From VGMD01 sp964552055 (GTDB lineage: Bacteria > Chlamydiota > Chlamydiia > Chlamydiales > 2-12-FULL-49-11), in contig CAZKFL010000002.1 of NCBI GenBank assembly GCA_964552055.1, positions 1-64,000 of the forward strand: DNA of 64,000 nt, read 5' to 3'. Shown one piece after another: positions 8,583 to 16,598 of this stretch. The notes beneath the pieces were generated by a model. That model was not told the origin of the DNA, did not search any database, and saw nothing but the letters and a program-made list of their open reading frames with translations. The position numbers and the translations under genes are program-made. Numbering within the stretch: position 1 is the stretch's first letter; every line of letters begins with the position of its first letter.

Positions 8583-9056
8583 CTATAAGACACTAATTTT
8601 CGGAGATTGTCTTGCCTCAAGTTCGTTTTGTCTTAGTGTTATTCGAGCTGCAACGTAAAAGAGAGTGTTCCACTCATCTCTCCATCTTTCTACTTTGCTT
8701 AAGCTTTTCATAAAAGTGGTAACACCTTCTAATGACTTGTTTAGTAGACCAATGTCTTGAATGCTATTTAGTGACTCTGCCCTCAAATCACGATCAATTC
8801 TTTGAATAACAGCTGTTAAAGTATTTGTTGCGTGAAACATGCTGTATAACTGAGTTCTACGTGGGAAGATTTTTGCAGCAATAACATCGCAAACAATTCT
8901 TCGTCTGCTTATACAGGTAATTGCAAGAGAAACTGTTTCTCCACCTGTGTCACTAAGAAGCATTCCATGAAGGCGTGGTGATGAACCTTTGTTTTTATAA
9001 AAGGCATAAGTGCCTAAAATTCGTAAAGTATGACCGGTTATTGTTGGAGATTCCAT
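8583..9056 (-). CDS. Protein of unknown function, 157 aa
   Basis: I do not recognise this protein. It has a mixed N-terminal half (SLAITCISRRRIVCDVI near 42-58) and a helical C-terminal half with charged residues. No signal peptide or membrane segment is visible. The ATG is preceded by AAGGAT at good spacing, which supports the start. It is convergent with the repeat protein across the MITE-like element and divergent from the gene at 9397. Confidence 0.6.
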   Translation of the reverse strand: MESPTITGHTLRILGTYAFYKNKGSSPRLHGMLLSDTGGETVSLAITCISRRRIVCDVIAAKIFPRRTQLYSMFHATNTLTAVIQRIDRDLRAESLNSIQDIGLLNKSLEGVTTFMKSLSKVERWRDEWNTLFYVAARITLRQNELEARQSPKISVL

Positions 9057-9396
9057 AAATGCATCCTTATATATTTTTTGATAATTATGATACCATAATT
9101 GCGCATTTATTCACACATATTATGCACATCCCTAAATTGAGTCTTGATATCCATGAATATTTATGAAAGGGTGCTGGGCATCGTGACACTTAAAAGATAA
9201 TTTGGTTTTCTCCTCTATCTCGACTATCTTTTGTTAAATTATTTTTTAAATCTGGCTAATATTCGGGAATATTAGCTCTAATTTCCCCGCTTTTGAGTTT
9301 CGTTCGGTATAAAAGTATTATTTTTCTGCGCTTTTAATTTGCTAGATATTAATTTGATATGCATAATTGTCTATTTAAACAAAAACTGGATGGCTT
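9057..9396. other. Long AT-rich divergent promoter region
   Basis: This 340-base gap between divergent genes holds no coding signal. Its one clear structure is the palindrome at 9255-9276. Promoters for both neighbours should lie here, but I could not assign boxes with confidence. Confidence 0.5.
9255..9276. promoter_or_regulatory. Perfect 10+2+10 palindrome, operator-like
   Basis: GCTAATATTC (9255-9264) and its exact reverse complement (9267-9276) flank a GG dinucleotide. The short spacer and symmetry fit a dimeric repressor site about 120 bases before the gene at 9397. It is not a terminator because no T-tract follows. Confidence 0.45.
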
Positions 9397-11742
9397 ATGT
9401 TTCATATTACAGGCAAAGATTTTCATAATTATTATTTAGGAATGGTGCCGGTCTTATCGGGCGTAGAGCATGGAGTTGCTACCCCAGCGGAATCGGTTGG
9501 ATGCAGCTCTAGTTGGGATGTTGGGCCTACTCTTAGATGTGATGGAAAAATCTTTAATCATGTAACTAGGTATTTAGTAACTTGTGAGTCTATTTTTGAA
9601 AGTGCCAGTGGTAGGAGGGTGGAAATCCTGCAGCTTTGTGCAAATTTGGCTGAGGGAAATTGGGATGCAATTGGAGAGAATTATAAAGAAAGCTTAGATG
9701 ATCTACCTAAAGATGCATTAGTTGCGTTTCATGAAGGGAAGGTTTTAATGACGCAATTTTGCTCAATTACCTTTTTTTGGTCCTTAAAAAAATCGGGAAA
9801 GGATCTTAGCGTGGTCCCTCTATTTCTTGGTGATTCGGTGAATCCACAAGCTAAGAATTTGGTTGAGCAGACGATGAAAAAATCGGGAAAGCTACTTGAT
9901 AAGCAACCTGATTTTCTTGATGAGGGTGAAATGTCTGCTTTTTTTGCAAGGATGCATGCAGCGCCAAAGTCCGAGCAGTTTTTCTTTTTAAGTGAGGAAG
10001 AGCCGGGATTTATAGGATCCATTTCTACAATTACGCAAGTAATTTATCAAAATGAGGGAATAAACGTGTTTAATAGATGTTTATTCGATGGAAGCATTAG
10101 AGAAATGAGTCCGAGTTTTAGTATGGTGCAAAATTTTTTAAAGACTTATGCAGGGGACCGAGCAATAAAAATTACTCCTGTTATTGGACTATCGTCTGTT
10201 GAGGATATTGTGGCCAATTTAAAAACAGGCACAAGGGATATGGCTCTCCCTTTCCCCGGAGTTTTTATCCCTGATTCAGCGGATACCCTTGCTGCGCCTA
10301 GTTATAGAGATTTCTTTTTGCACGACGTCTACCATGCAATCCTCTGCAGTGAAATCCCACATGAAATTAGACCTGCATTTTCCTTGTTATCAGATATTAT
10401 TTTAGAGATAAAGGAATCGTCGAGTGATATTCGAATTATTGCATTTTTAGACGAGTTTTTTCATCGGATTGTTGATAATGAACATGCCGTGTTTAGAAAG
10501 CATAATTCGGCACTTTGTGGCTACTCTAGCCCATCATTACATATACAATTTATGTGGGCTGTTTTAGCTCAATACGGAAATGCAATCAATCGGTTAAGGA
10601 GTGAGAAGAAAGAAGGGGTTAGCTTCGATGATCTCCGCAACATAACCTCAATCCTTCAAACAGCAGGCACTTTGGAACGTTTTTTTGAGGCATTTCGAGA
10701 AAAAGCTTTTTTCAGAACTTTTGGGATCGATCCTACGCAAGTAGCAATTTTGAGACCTTTCTCACCAGTAATGCCTATGGCACCAGAAGTTTTGGATCTT
10801 CACAAGTTACTATTGATCCATATTTGGAAAGATCTAGATACTGTACCGTCTTTAGCTGAAACTTTGGTGGGAAAACAAATCTTAGAAGGTCTTGAAATTT
10901 CACTTCCACAAAAAGATGAACTAGTGGACTTTATCTGTAGGGCGCCTGCACCAAATACAATTGATGAATATGATATAATCTTAAGTCAAATAACTGAAAA
11001 GGCAAAAGAACTGGAAGCAAGTCGAGGTCAAGAAGGGATTCAAAAAATTCTTGACAATTGGACTGACCCAGAATTGATGAAAATGTATCTAGATGGATGT
11101 TTATTAGGAATTGGGCGACTAGGCGTTATTCTTTCAGAATCTCAGGTTGAAGAATTCCGCGCATATTTTGCAAGTCAACCTGCGCCAGCTGATCAAAGGG
11201 GATTAGAGGCCATACTCGAAGCAAGTATAAATCACGCAACTAAAGAAGGAAATGAGCTGGAAGCGAGTCGAGGTAACGAAGAGATTCAACAAATTATTGC
11301 TAATTGGAGTGATCTTGAAATGATGAAAATATTTCTTGATGAATCTTTGCGCTTAATTCAATCTCAAGGGATTACACTTTCTGAATCACAGATTGAAAAG
11401 TTCCGAGCTTATTTTACTAGTCAACCTGCACCAGCTGATCAAATTGGGCTAGAGGCTTTGTTTCAAGAAAGCTTAGCTTATGGAGCTGAAGAAGGTTCAG
11501 AACTTGATAGAAGTCTTAGCGCATTAGGAATTCAAAATATTCTTGATAATTGGGATGATCCTGAAACGATGAAAATATTTCTTGATGATTGTTTAGAGCA
11601 GATTCAACAACGAGGTATGACTCTTTCAGAATCTCAGGTTGAGGATGTTCGAGTTTATATTGCAAGTCAACCTGCTCCAGCCGATCAAAGCGGGCTAGAG
11701 GCTTTAATTGAATCAGCTCTACGACATGTTTATGATGCTTAG
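9397..11742 (+). CDS. Protein with three C-terminal 82-residue tandem repeats, unknown function
   Basis: I do not recognise residues 1-537 of this 781-residue protein. They are soluble, mixed alpha/beta, and have no signal peptide. The C-terminus is three tandem repeats at residues 538-619, 620-701 and 702-781. Each has the order ELEASRG, I-x-x-I-x-x-NW, D-x-E-x-M-K-x-x-L-D, LSES-Q-V/I-E and SQPAPADQ-x-GLEA. The PAPADQ core is invariant. The repeats are predicted helical hairpins and probably bind a partner. The ribosome site before the ATG is weak. The 3' end overlaps the convergent RING gene by 24 bases. It is a candidate effector by architecture only. Confidence 0.7.
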   Translation: MFHITGKDFHNYYLGMVPVLSGVEHGVATPAESVGCSSSWDVGPTLRCDGKIFNHVTRYLVTCESIFESASGRRVEILQLCANLAEGNWDAIGENYKESLDDLPKDALVAFHEGKVLMTQFCSITFFWSLKKSGKDLSVVPLFLGDSVNPQAKNLVEQTMKKSGKLLDKQPDFLDEGEMSAFFARMHAAPKSEQFFFLSEEEPGFIGSISTITQVIYQNEGINVFNRCLFDGSIREMSPSFSMVQNFLKTYAGDRAIKITPVIGLSSVEDIVANLKTGTRDMALPFPGVFIPDSADTLAAPSYRDFFLHDVYHAILCSEIPHEIRPAFSLLSDIILEIKESSSDIRIIAFLDEFFHRIVDNEHAVFRKHNSALCGYSSPSLHIQFMWAVLAQYGNAINRLRSEKKEGVSFDDLRNITSILQTAGTLERFFEAFREKAFFRTFGIDPTQVAILRPFSPVMPMAPEVLDLHKLLLIHIWKDLDTVPSLAETLVGKQILEGLEISLPQKDELVDFICRAPAPNTIDEYDIILSQITEKAKELEASRGQEGIQKILDNWTDPELMKMYLDGCLLGIGRLGVILSESQVEEFRAYFASQPAPADQRGLEAILEASINHATKEGNELEASRGNEEIQQIIANWSDLEMMKIFLDESLRLIQSQGITLSESQIEKFRAYFTSQPAPADQIGLEALFQESLAYGAEEGSELDRSLSALGIQNILDNWDDPETMKIFLDDCLEQIQQRGMTLSESQVEDVRVYIASQPAPADQSGLEALIESALRHVYDA
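11008..11739. repeat. Three tandem coding repeats of about 246 bp
   Basis: Units begin at 11008, 11254 and 11500 and encode the 82-residue repeats of the preceding protein. They have diverged in sequence but keep the same length and the SQPAPADQ core. Confidence 0.85.
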
Positions 11743-13521
11743 GTCCGCATTTTTCTCATAGAAAAAACTGAAAGCTTTACCAGTTACTTTGCTAAGATAG
11801 GGGATGTTATTCAGCGTGGAATTTATCCCATTTGCTAATCTGATGTTATACCAAAGATTTCCTTTATCGATCCAACCCCGCCATGCGCTTCCCTTGAAGA
11901 TGTTGGAGGTATATTCATAAATTGTTTTTAATGTAGATGGGGCATTCTCATTTGAGAGCGCATTTTGGGAAGGTAGAAAATAAAAGCTCATGTCAGCTTC
12001 TTTTATCCCGACATTTGGGATGTGTGATGAAATTTTCTGATCGACTCGCATCCAAGGAAGCTTTGAAAGTTTTGATAAGCTAAGAGTGAGCAATGCTGTG
12101 TTAACTGTTTTAATAAAAGGGTTTTTTGAATAGAAGATTGAAGTTGCGTTGAGGCCAATTCTTAAAATGTAGAGGTATTGGGAAAAGGTTTCTAAGGAAG
12201 TTCTTGCCCAAGAAATGCTTATTTTTTGCGTCTCGATGGTGGATAAAGAAAGATGAGAGACAAGGGTGTTTTTGAGATCGACTGCCAGTTTTAATCTTCG
12301 ATTTAAGCCCAAAATGGCAAGTCCAGCTGTTATCGCAAAAAAGGCTGCTCCATAAATTAATGATTTTTTATGTTTTGATGGAAGCTTTTTGTGGTCAACG
12401 CTTTCTTTAAGAGCCATACAATCGCGGATAAGAGCCGCAAGATCTGAGAGAATCATCGTGTGTTGCATGGCCAAGATATTGGCAATTACTTCTGGACGGG
12501 TCTTGATCAGCCCTATTAAAGTGAATTGAAACGCGTTATAAACCGTGTATGCAGTCTCGACAACAGGTGATGACCAAAGAGTCCATTTTGGCGTGGAATT
12601 GGTTATATAAATCGTTGAGGAACTGCAACCCTCTCTTTTTGCGCGCAAAAAACTATGACTCGGAATATCCCTGCAGTTAGGGCAAGAAGGTAAATTATTC
12701 TCTGGAATCTGAATAGAAGCAGCGTGGGAAGTCCCCATATAAGCTCCATTGTAGTAATGCCGAGTTTCACTAATTGTAGTAGAGCTATGATCCATGAACT
12801 GGGCGCTTTTTTGATGAAACCATGCTGAGAGACACGCGCTATGAAATGGATGTTTTTCTTTGCAGAAAAAAGAATCAGGAGTTTCATCCCGGCGGCATAT
12901 GGAGCAAAAATTATTCCCTTTGTAGGTCTGGAGGAGGGCGCTATAGTAAAGTGTATTCTCACCGATTTTTTTTGAAATTTCTACCCATTTTTGCTTAGAT
13001 GTTTTGATGAGGTTGTATCCCATTCCTAAGGCAGTCAATGTAAATTGAATTTTGCTTGTTGTTGATAGGCAAGCAAGCGCAATATTTGTTACCATTCGAG
13101 CGCTATAGAGAGCTCTTCCAAAAGATTGACTTCTAGGGGGTGCCCATCGAATGGATTCCCCTTTCCTCTTGGGAGATGCGAGCATTTCCGTTGGAGTAAA
13201 ATGTCGATTCAATAATATAGGTAGAGCAATAGTTATTACGAGTAGAGTAGCCCCAACGCCGATTGTACCAATTGTGAGTCCGATCGGTACTCCGATATCA
13301 AGTATTTTTGTAAATTCCCAACAAATCCAACATACATTGATTGTATTGAAGACAACTTGTATTTGGTGAATGAGTTCAGCTGCATGGCTGTCACGGGATT
13401 GAATCTCTAATGCGGTTACTTGGATTGCAGTTGAACTAAGGCAAAGCCATTCTGGACATGCATTCTTGACAAGGTAGGTAATTCCGTTTTCAAAGTGGCT
13501 TTTTACATTTGAAATTTCCAT
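11719..13521 (-). CDS. Membrane protein with a RING-H2-like zinc finger, candidate E3 ubiquitin ligase effector
   Basis: This 600-residue protein has hydrophobic segments near residues 76-104 and 385-405 and an internal RING finger. The zinc ligands are C206-x2-C209-x10-C220-x3-H224-x2-H227-x2-C230-x49-C280-x2-C283. That is the cross-brace order of eukaryotic RING-H2 domains, with W234 where E2-contacting RINGs usually have Trp. Bacteria have no ubiquitin, so RING proteins in intracellular bacteria usually act on host proteins after secretion. The rest of the chain is unrecognised. The 3' end overlaps the convergent gene at 9397. The domain call is strong. Secretion and ligase activity are inferred. 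Confidence 0.75.
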   Translation of the reverse strand: MEISNVKSHFENGITYLVKNACPEWLCLSSTAIQVTALEIQSRDSHAAELIHQIQVVFNTINVCWICWEFTKILDIGVPIGLTIGTIGVGATLLVITIALPILLNRHFTPTEMLASPKRKGESIRWAPPRSQSFGRALYSARMVTNIALACLSTTSKIQFTLTALGMGYNLIKTSKQKWVEISKKIGENTLYYSALLQTYKGNNFCSICRRDETPDSFFCKEKHPFHSACLSAWFHQKSAQFMDHSSTTISETRHYYNGAYMGTSHAASIQIPENNLPSCPNCRDIPSHSFLRAKREGCSSSTIYITNSTPKWTLWSSPVVETAYTVYNAFQFTLIGLIKTRPEVIANILAMQHTMILSDLAALIRDCMALKESVDHKKLPSKHKKSLIYGAAFFAITAGLAILGLNRRLKLAVDLKNTLVSHLSLSTIETQKISISWARTSLETFSQYLYILRIGLNATSIFYSKNPFIKTVNTALLTLSLSKLSKLPWMRVDQKISSHIPNVGIKEADMSFYFLPSQNALSNENAPSTLKTIYEYTSNIFKGSAWRGWIDKGNLWYNIRLANGINSTLNNIPYLSKVTGKAFSFFYEKNADLSIINMS

Positions 13522-13628
13522 ATTGAAAAGAGTTTATTCTTACACTCTATTTAGATCAATAACCTTCAAATCTAATGGCATCTTAAAATATTTTTTGGCA
13601 TGATGGGCTTTTTGTGAGCGGAGGCATT

Positions 13629-14666
13629 ATGCTTTTTGGGTTTTTTTACGGATTAATTGCAGCAACTAGTCTTAGGGCTGCCGAGTTAGTTGATTTTGAC
13701 AAGATGATTTCCGATTTTATTCTCGAGGAGAGACAAATTGTAATTCCTGGCCATCCATTTGCGTTTAATCCATCAATACTTAGGTGGGTGGATGGAAAGT
13801 TGCTTTTGTCATTTCGTGAAAGAGATCCAAGTACTGGAGTTGCTGACTTGATCGGATTTGTTTGGCTAGATGCTGATTTTCATCCAGTCGGTGAAGCCTC
13901 GTTTCTTATGATTCATCGCGATATTCCTTTAAAAATTTCTAAAGCTCAAGGTGCAAGGATTTTTCAAGTGGGTAATATTTTTTGTATCGCTTACAATAAT
14001 ATCATAAGTGATTCGGAGCCCGAGACAAGGCGGATGATTGTCGCTCATCTCAACTATAAAAATCGTCGTTTCTTCATTAGAAATCCGGAATTTATTCTTG
14101 ATTATAAGGGGGATCCTTCTCACTGGAGGGAAAAAAACTGGTCTCCATTTGATTGTCGAGGGTATATTCATTTTTCCTATAGTTTGAATCCTCACCGTGT
14201 CTTTAAACTACCCAAGTTTGATAATACTTGCGCAACTGTGGGTCTGACTGAAGCAAATATTGACTGGCCGTGGGGAGAGATGCGCGGTGGATCGCCTGCT
14301 CTTTTTGATGAGGATCACTATCTTGGATTTTTCCACTCATGGAAAGACCTGAAAAGTGTTCAGTCTAATGGGGAAAAAATTTCCCACTATTTTATGGGCG
14401 CCTATCGACATAAAAAAGCCCCGCCCTTTGAGATTACTCATGTTAGTGAAAACCCAATTATTGGAAAAACTTTTTTTCATGCGCCTGAATATCCCACCTG
14501 GAAGCCATTAAAAGTGATTTATCCAGGTGGTCACATATTTGATAAAAAATTTATCTGGGTGGTTTATGGTAGGCAGGATCATGAGTGCTGGCTAGTGAAG
14601 CTGGATAAAAAAGCTCTATTAAAGAGTCTTGTTCCTGTTGATTCACCTCTGCGCGAATCCCAATAA
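13629..14666 (+). CDS. Secreted GH130-like five-bladed propeller protein
   Basis: The protein starts with a signal peptide (MLFGFFYGLIAATSLRA, cleavage near AEL). The remainder reads as a GH130/GH43-clan beta-propeller: FNPSILRWVDGKLLLSFRE, KNWSPFDCRGYIHFSYSLNPH, MRGGSPALFDEDHYLGFFHS and APPFEITHVSENPI match the family layout of mannoside phosphorylase or mannosyltransferase relatives. The substrate is not readable. I placed the start at ATG 13629, behind GGAGG at 13620-13624. The longer GTG form at 13614 adds five residues. It is likely exported to the periplasm or beyond. The fold assignment is by eye from motifs. Confidence 0.7.
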   Translation: MLFGFFYGLIAATSLRAAELVDFDKMISDFILEERQIVIPGHPFAFNPSILRWVDGKLLLSFRERDPSTGVADLIGFVWLDADFHPVGEASFLMIHRDIPLKISKAQGARIFQVGNIFCIAYNNIISDSEPETRRMIVAHLNYKNRRFFIRNPEFILDYKGDPSHWREKNWSPFDCRGYIHFSYSLNPHRVFKLPKFDNTCATVGLTEANIDWPWGEMRGGSPALFDEDHYLGFFHSWKDLKSVQSNGEKISHYFMGAYRHKKAPPFEITHVSENPIIGKTFFHAPEYPTWKPLKVIYPGGHIFDKKFIWVVYGRQDHECWLVKLDKKALLKSLVPVDSPLRESQ

Positions 14667-14757
14667 TTGCGCCCACATGATCATCTAGTTTTGCGTCTTC
14701 AAAGAGGTGGTTTTGCACCTCCATTAAGAGTCTCATTTTGGCTATTTTCTCTTCCAT
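14551..14757 (-). CDS. Possible small protein, 68 aa (doubtful)
   Basis: The first 30 residues, outside the neighbouring gene, are helical and charged (MEEKIAKMRLLMEVQNHLFED) and look protein-like. The remainder is antisense to the end of the GH130-like gene. No ribosome site precedes the ATG. It may be a real small gene or chance. Confidence 0.25.
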   Translation of the reverse strand: MEEKIAKMRLLMEVQNHLFEDAKLDDHVGAIIGIRAEVNQQEQDSLIELFYPASLASTHDPAYHKPPR

Positions 14758-14819
14758 ATTTTGAAGAATATAATATTACAATTTTAAAAAAAAGAGAGGA
14801 TTGTGGTAGGGTGTGAAAT

Positions 14820-15893
14820 ATGTTAAGACAATTTGCTTTGGCGTTATTATTTAAAAAGAGCAAGCAGTGGCTAATGCCTTTGTTTGTGGTTGTATTTTCA
14901 GTCTTTTTGCTCTTCCAACAATTTGCGGCGTTTCTATCAGTAAAGAGCGAAGTTGTTGGGTTTTGCAGAGAGTTGGAAGATGTTGATTTGTGGATAAAAG
15001 GTGATCATTTAAGCGGAAGTGATCTTGCAAAAGTAAAGATTCTTCCTGAAGTGCTTTTAGCGTCATTTCTATTTAAAGGAAATGCAGAGGCTAACTCTTT
15101 GCACGGCGCTAAAAAAATGTGCACACTTCTTGGTGTTGATGAGTCGACCCATCTTGGATTGCCGTCAAAAGTGCTTTATGGTCAAGTTCGCTTAAAAGGG
15201 AGTGAGGAGAGTGTAATTTTAAATGAGAGCGCTGCTAGAAGCCTTTTTAAACTCGGGAATCAGAAGTTGAAATCAGGCAGCTCTCTATATTTAGATGGTC
15301 ATCAAATCAAAGTTTCAGGTGTAACCTCTTTAAATAAAGGTCTTTTTGTTTACACAAACTTAGGTTTTGCTAAAGAGATTTCAAATGACGGCGAAACTAT
15401 GATGGTGATTAAGGCGGCTGGCCAAACAAACTTATCTTCACTAAAGCAAAGAATTGAAAGAGTATCGGGTCTTAAGGCTTACACAAGTTTAGAGTTTTCA
15501 GAAGAGCTGTTTCACTCTTATATGAAGGAAAATAAAGTCGTCTCACTATTTTCTGTTATTGTTATTTGCGCGCTGATTTTGGCACTCGGAATTTTTGCTG
15601 CGATCTTTTATCACTTTTTTAAAAGTCAAATGAACAATTATTCCATTTTAAAAGCAGTTGGCGCAACTTCATCTTTTCTATCGCTTCTCTTAACTCTTCA
15701 AGCAGCGCTTATTTCTCTTATTGGATGGTCGATTTCATTTGTCTTGTATCTAATTCTTTCCAAGGTTTTTATGCATTCGGATTTTTTCTTCCCCCTTTCT
15801 TTCGGAATTGTTTTTTTAACGCTTTCTTCGCTTCTTGCTGTCTCAGTAAGTGCTGGACTTTTTATAAGCTTTAAAGTTAAAGAGGTGACATGA
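14820..15893 (+). CDS. ABC transporter permease, FtsX/MacB family
   Basis: This inner-membrane permease of 357 residues has one N-terminal helix (about 17-37), an extracytoplasmic domain (about 40-235) and three C-terminal helices. That is the FtsX/MacB/DevC layout. KAVGATSSFLSLLL near residue 278 is the coupling-helix region that contacts the ATPase. It overlaps the ATPase start by ATGA (15890-15893), so the two are translationally coupled. MacB-type exporters usually work with a periplasmic adaptor. Adaptor genes exist at 20656 and 37766 but are not adjacent. Confidence 0.82.
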   Translation: MLRQFALALLFKKSKQWLMPLFVVVFSVFLLFQQFAAFLSVKSEVVGFCRELEDVDLWIKGDHLSGSDLAKVKILPEVLLASFLFKGNAEANSLHGAKKMCTLLGVDESTHLGLPSKVLYGQVRLKGSEESVILNESAARSLFKLGNQKLKSGSSLYLDGHQIKVSGVTSLNKGLFVYTNLGFAKEISNDGETMMVIKAAGQTNLSSLKQRIERVSGLKAYTSLEFSEELFHSYMKENKVVSLFSVIVICALILALGIFAAIFYHFFKSQMNNYSILKAVGATSSFLSLLLTLQAALISLIGWSISFVLYLILSKVFMHSDFFFPLSFGIVFLTLSSLLAVSVSAGLFISFKVKEVT

Positions 15894-16594
15894 GCATCGT
15901 TGCATGTAATCAGATAGCCAAAACATTTGATGACCAAAAATTTGTCCTTGAAGGGGTTGACTTACAGATTGAAGAAGAAGAGTTTGTTATGATTTCAGGT
16001 CCGCCTGGATCAGGGAAAACTACCCTTTTATCAATTCTTGCAGGCTACCAAACACCCATGAGTGGCACTGTTGCTATTCTAGGAAAAAACCTTTTTGAAA
16101 TGAACTCTTTTGAAAAGGCTAAATTCCGTCGTGATAATTTAGGCGTTGTCTTTCAAAGCAGGAGGTTAATTGCCTCACTCACAGTTTTGGAAAATGTGAT
16201 TGCTCCACTTATCTCGGGAAATGATTCAAAATTGAATGCTAACTTAAAAGCAATGAACGTGCTAAACTACATGGGTATTGATTTAAAAGCAAATTGCTAT
16301 ACGGCTGAACTTTCTGGCGCTGAGCTCCAGTTAGTCGCATTAAGCAGAGCTTTGGTGAATCAGCCAAGAGTTTTAATATTAGATGAACCAACACAATTTC
16401 TTGATCATCAAACTGGTGTAAAAGTGATGACTTACCTTCGTCAAATGGCTCTTGATCATCAAATTACGATTATCTCGGTACTTAGCGATGTAAGGCTTTA
16501 TCCATTTGCAAGTAGAGTGATTCGAATGAAGAGTGGAAAAATTGTTGATGTTTTAGGGGAGTCGCTTCTTGATTCGCCATTTTTAAGGATATAA
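15890..16594 (+). CDS. ABC transporter ATP-binding protein, LolD/MacB-like, with altered signature and switch motifs
   Basis: This cytoplasmic ATPase partner of the preceding permease has 234 residues. Walker A (GPPGSGKTT, 37-45), the Q-loop (Q89) and Walker B with catalytic Glu (VLILDEP, E166) are intact. The signature LSGGQ reads LSGAE (141-145). The switch region that normally reads T-H-D reads LSD (198-200), so the H-loop His is Ser199. Many ABC enzymes lose most activity without that His. Either turnover is slow or it acts by binding only. ATGA overlap with the permease. Confidence 0.85.
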   Translation: MSIVACNQIAKTFDDQKFVLEGVDLQIEEEEFVMISGPPGSGKTTLLSILAGYQTPMSGTVAILGKNLFEMNSFEKAKFRRDNLGVVFQSRRLIASLTVLENVIAPLISGNDSKLNANLKAMNVLNYMGIDLKANCYTAELSGAELQLVALSRALVNQPRVLILDEPTQFLDHQTGVKVMTYLRQMALDHQITIISVLSDVRLYPFASRVIRMKSGKIVDVLGESLLDSPFLRI

Positions 16595-16598
16595 TAGT

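Noticed and set aside
12603..12962. 119-residue minus-strand frame inside the RING gene
   Set aside because: It lies fully within the RING gene in another frame, and the RING frame has the conserved ligand pattern.
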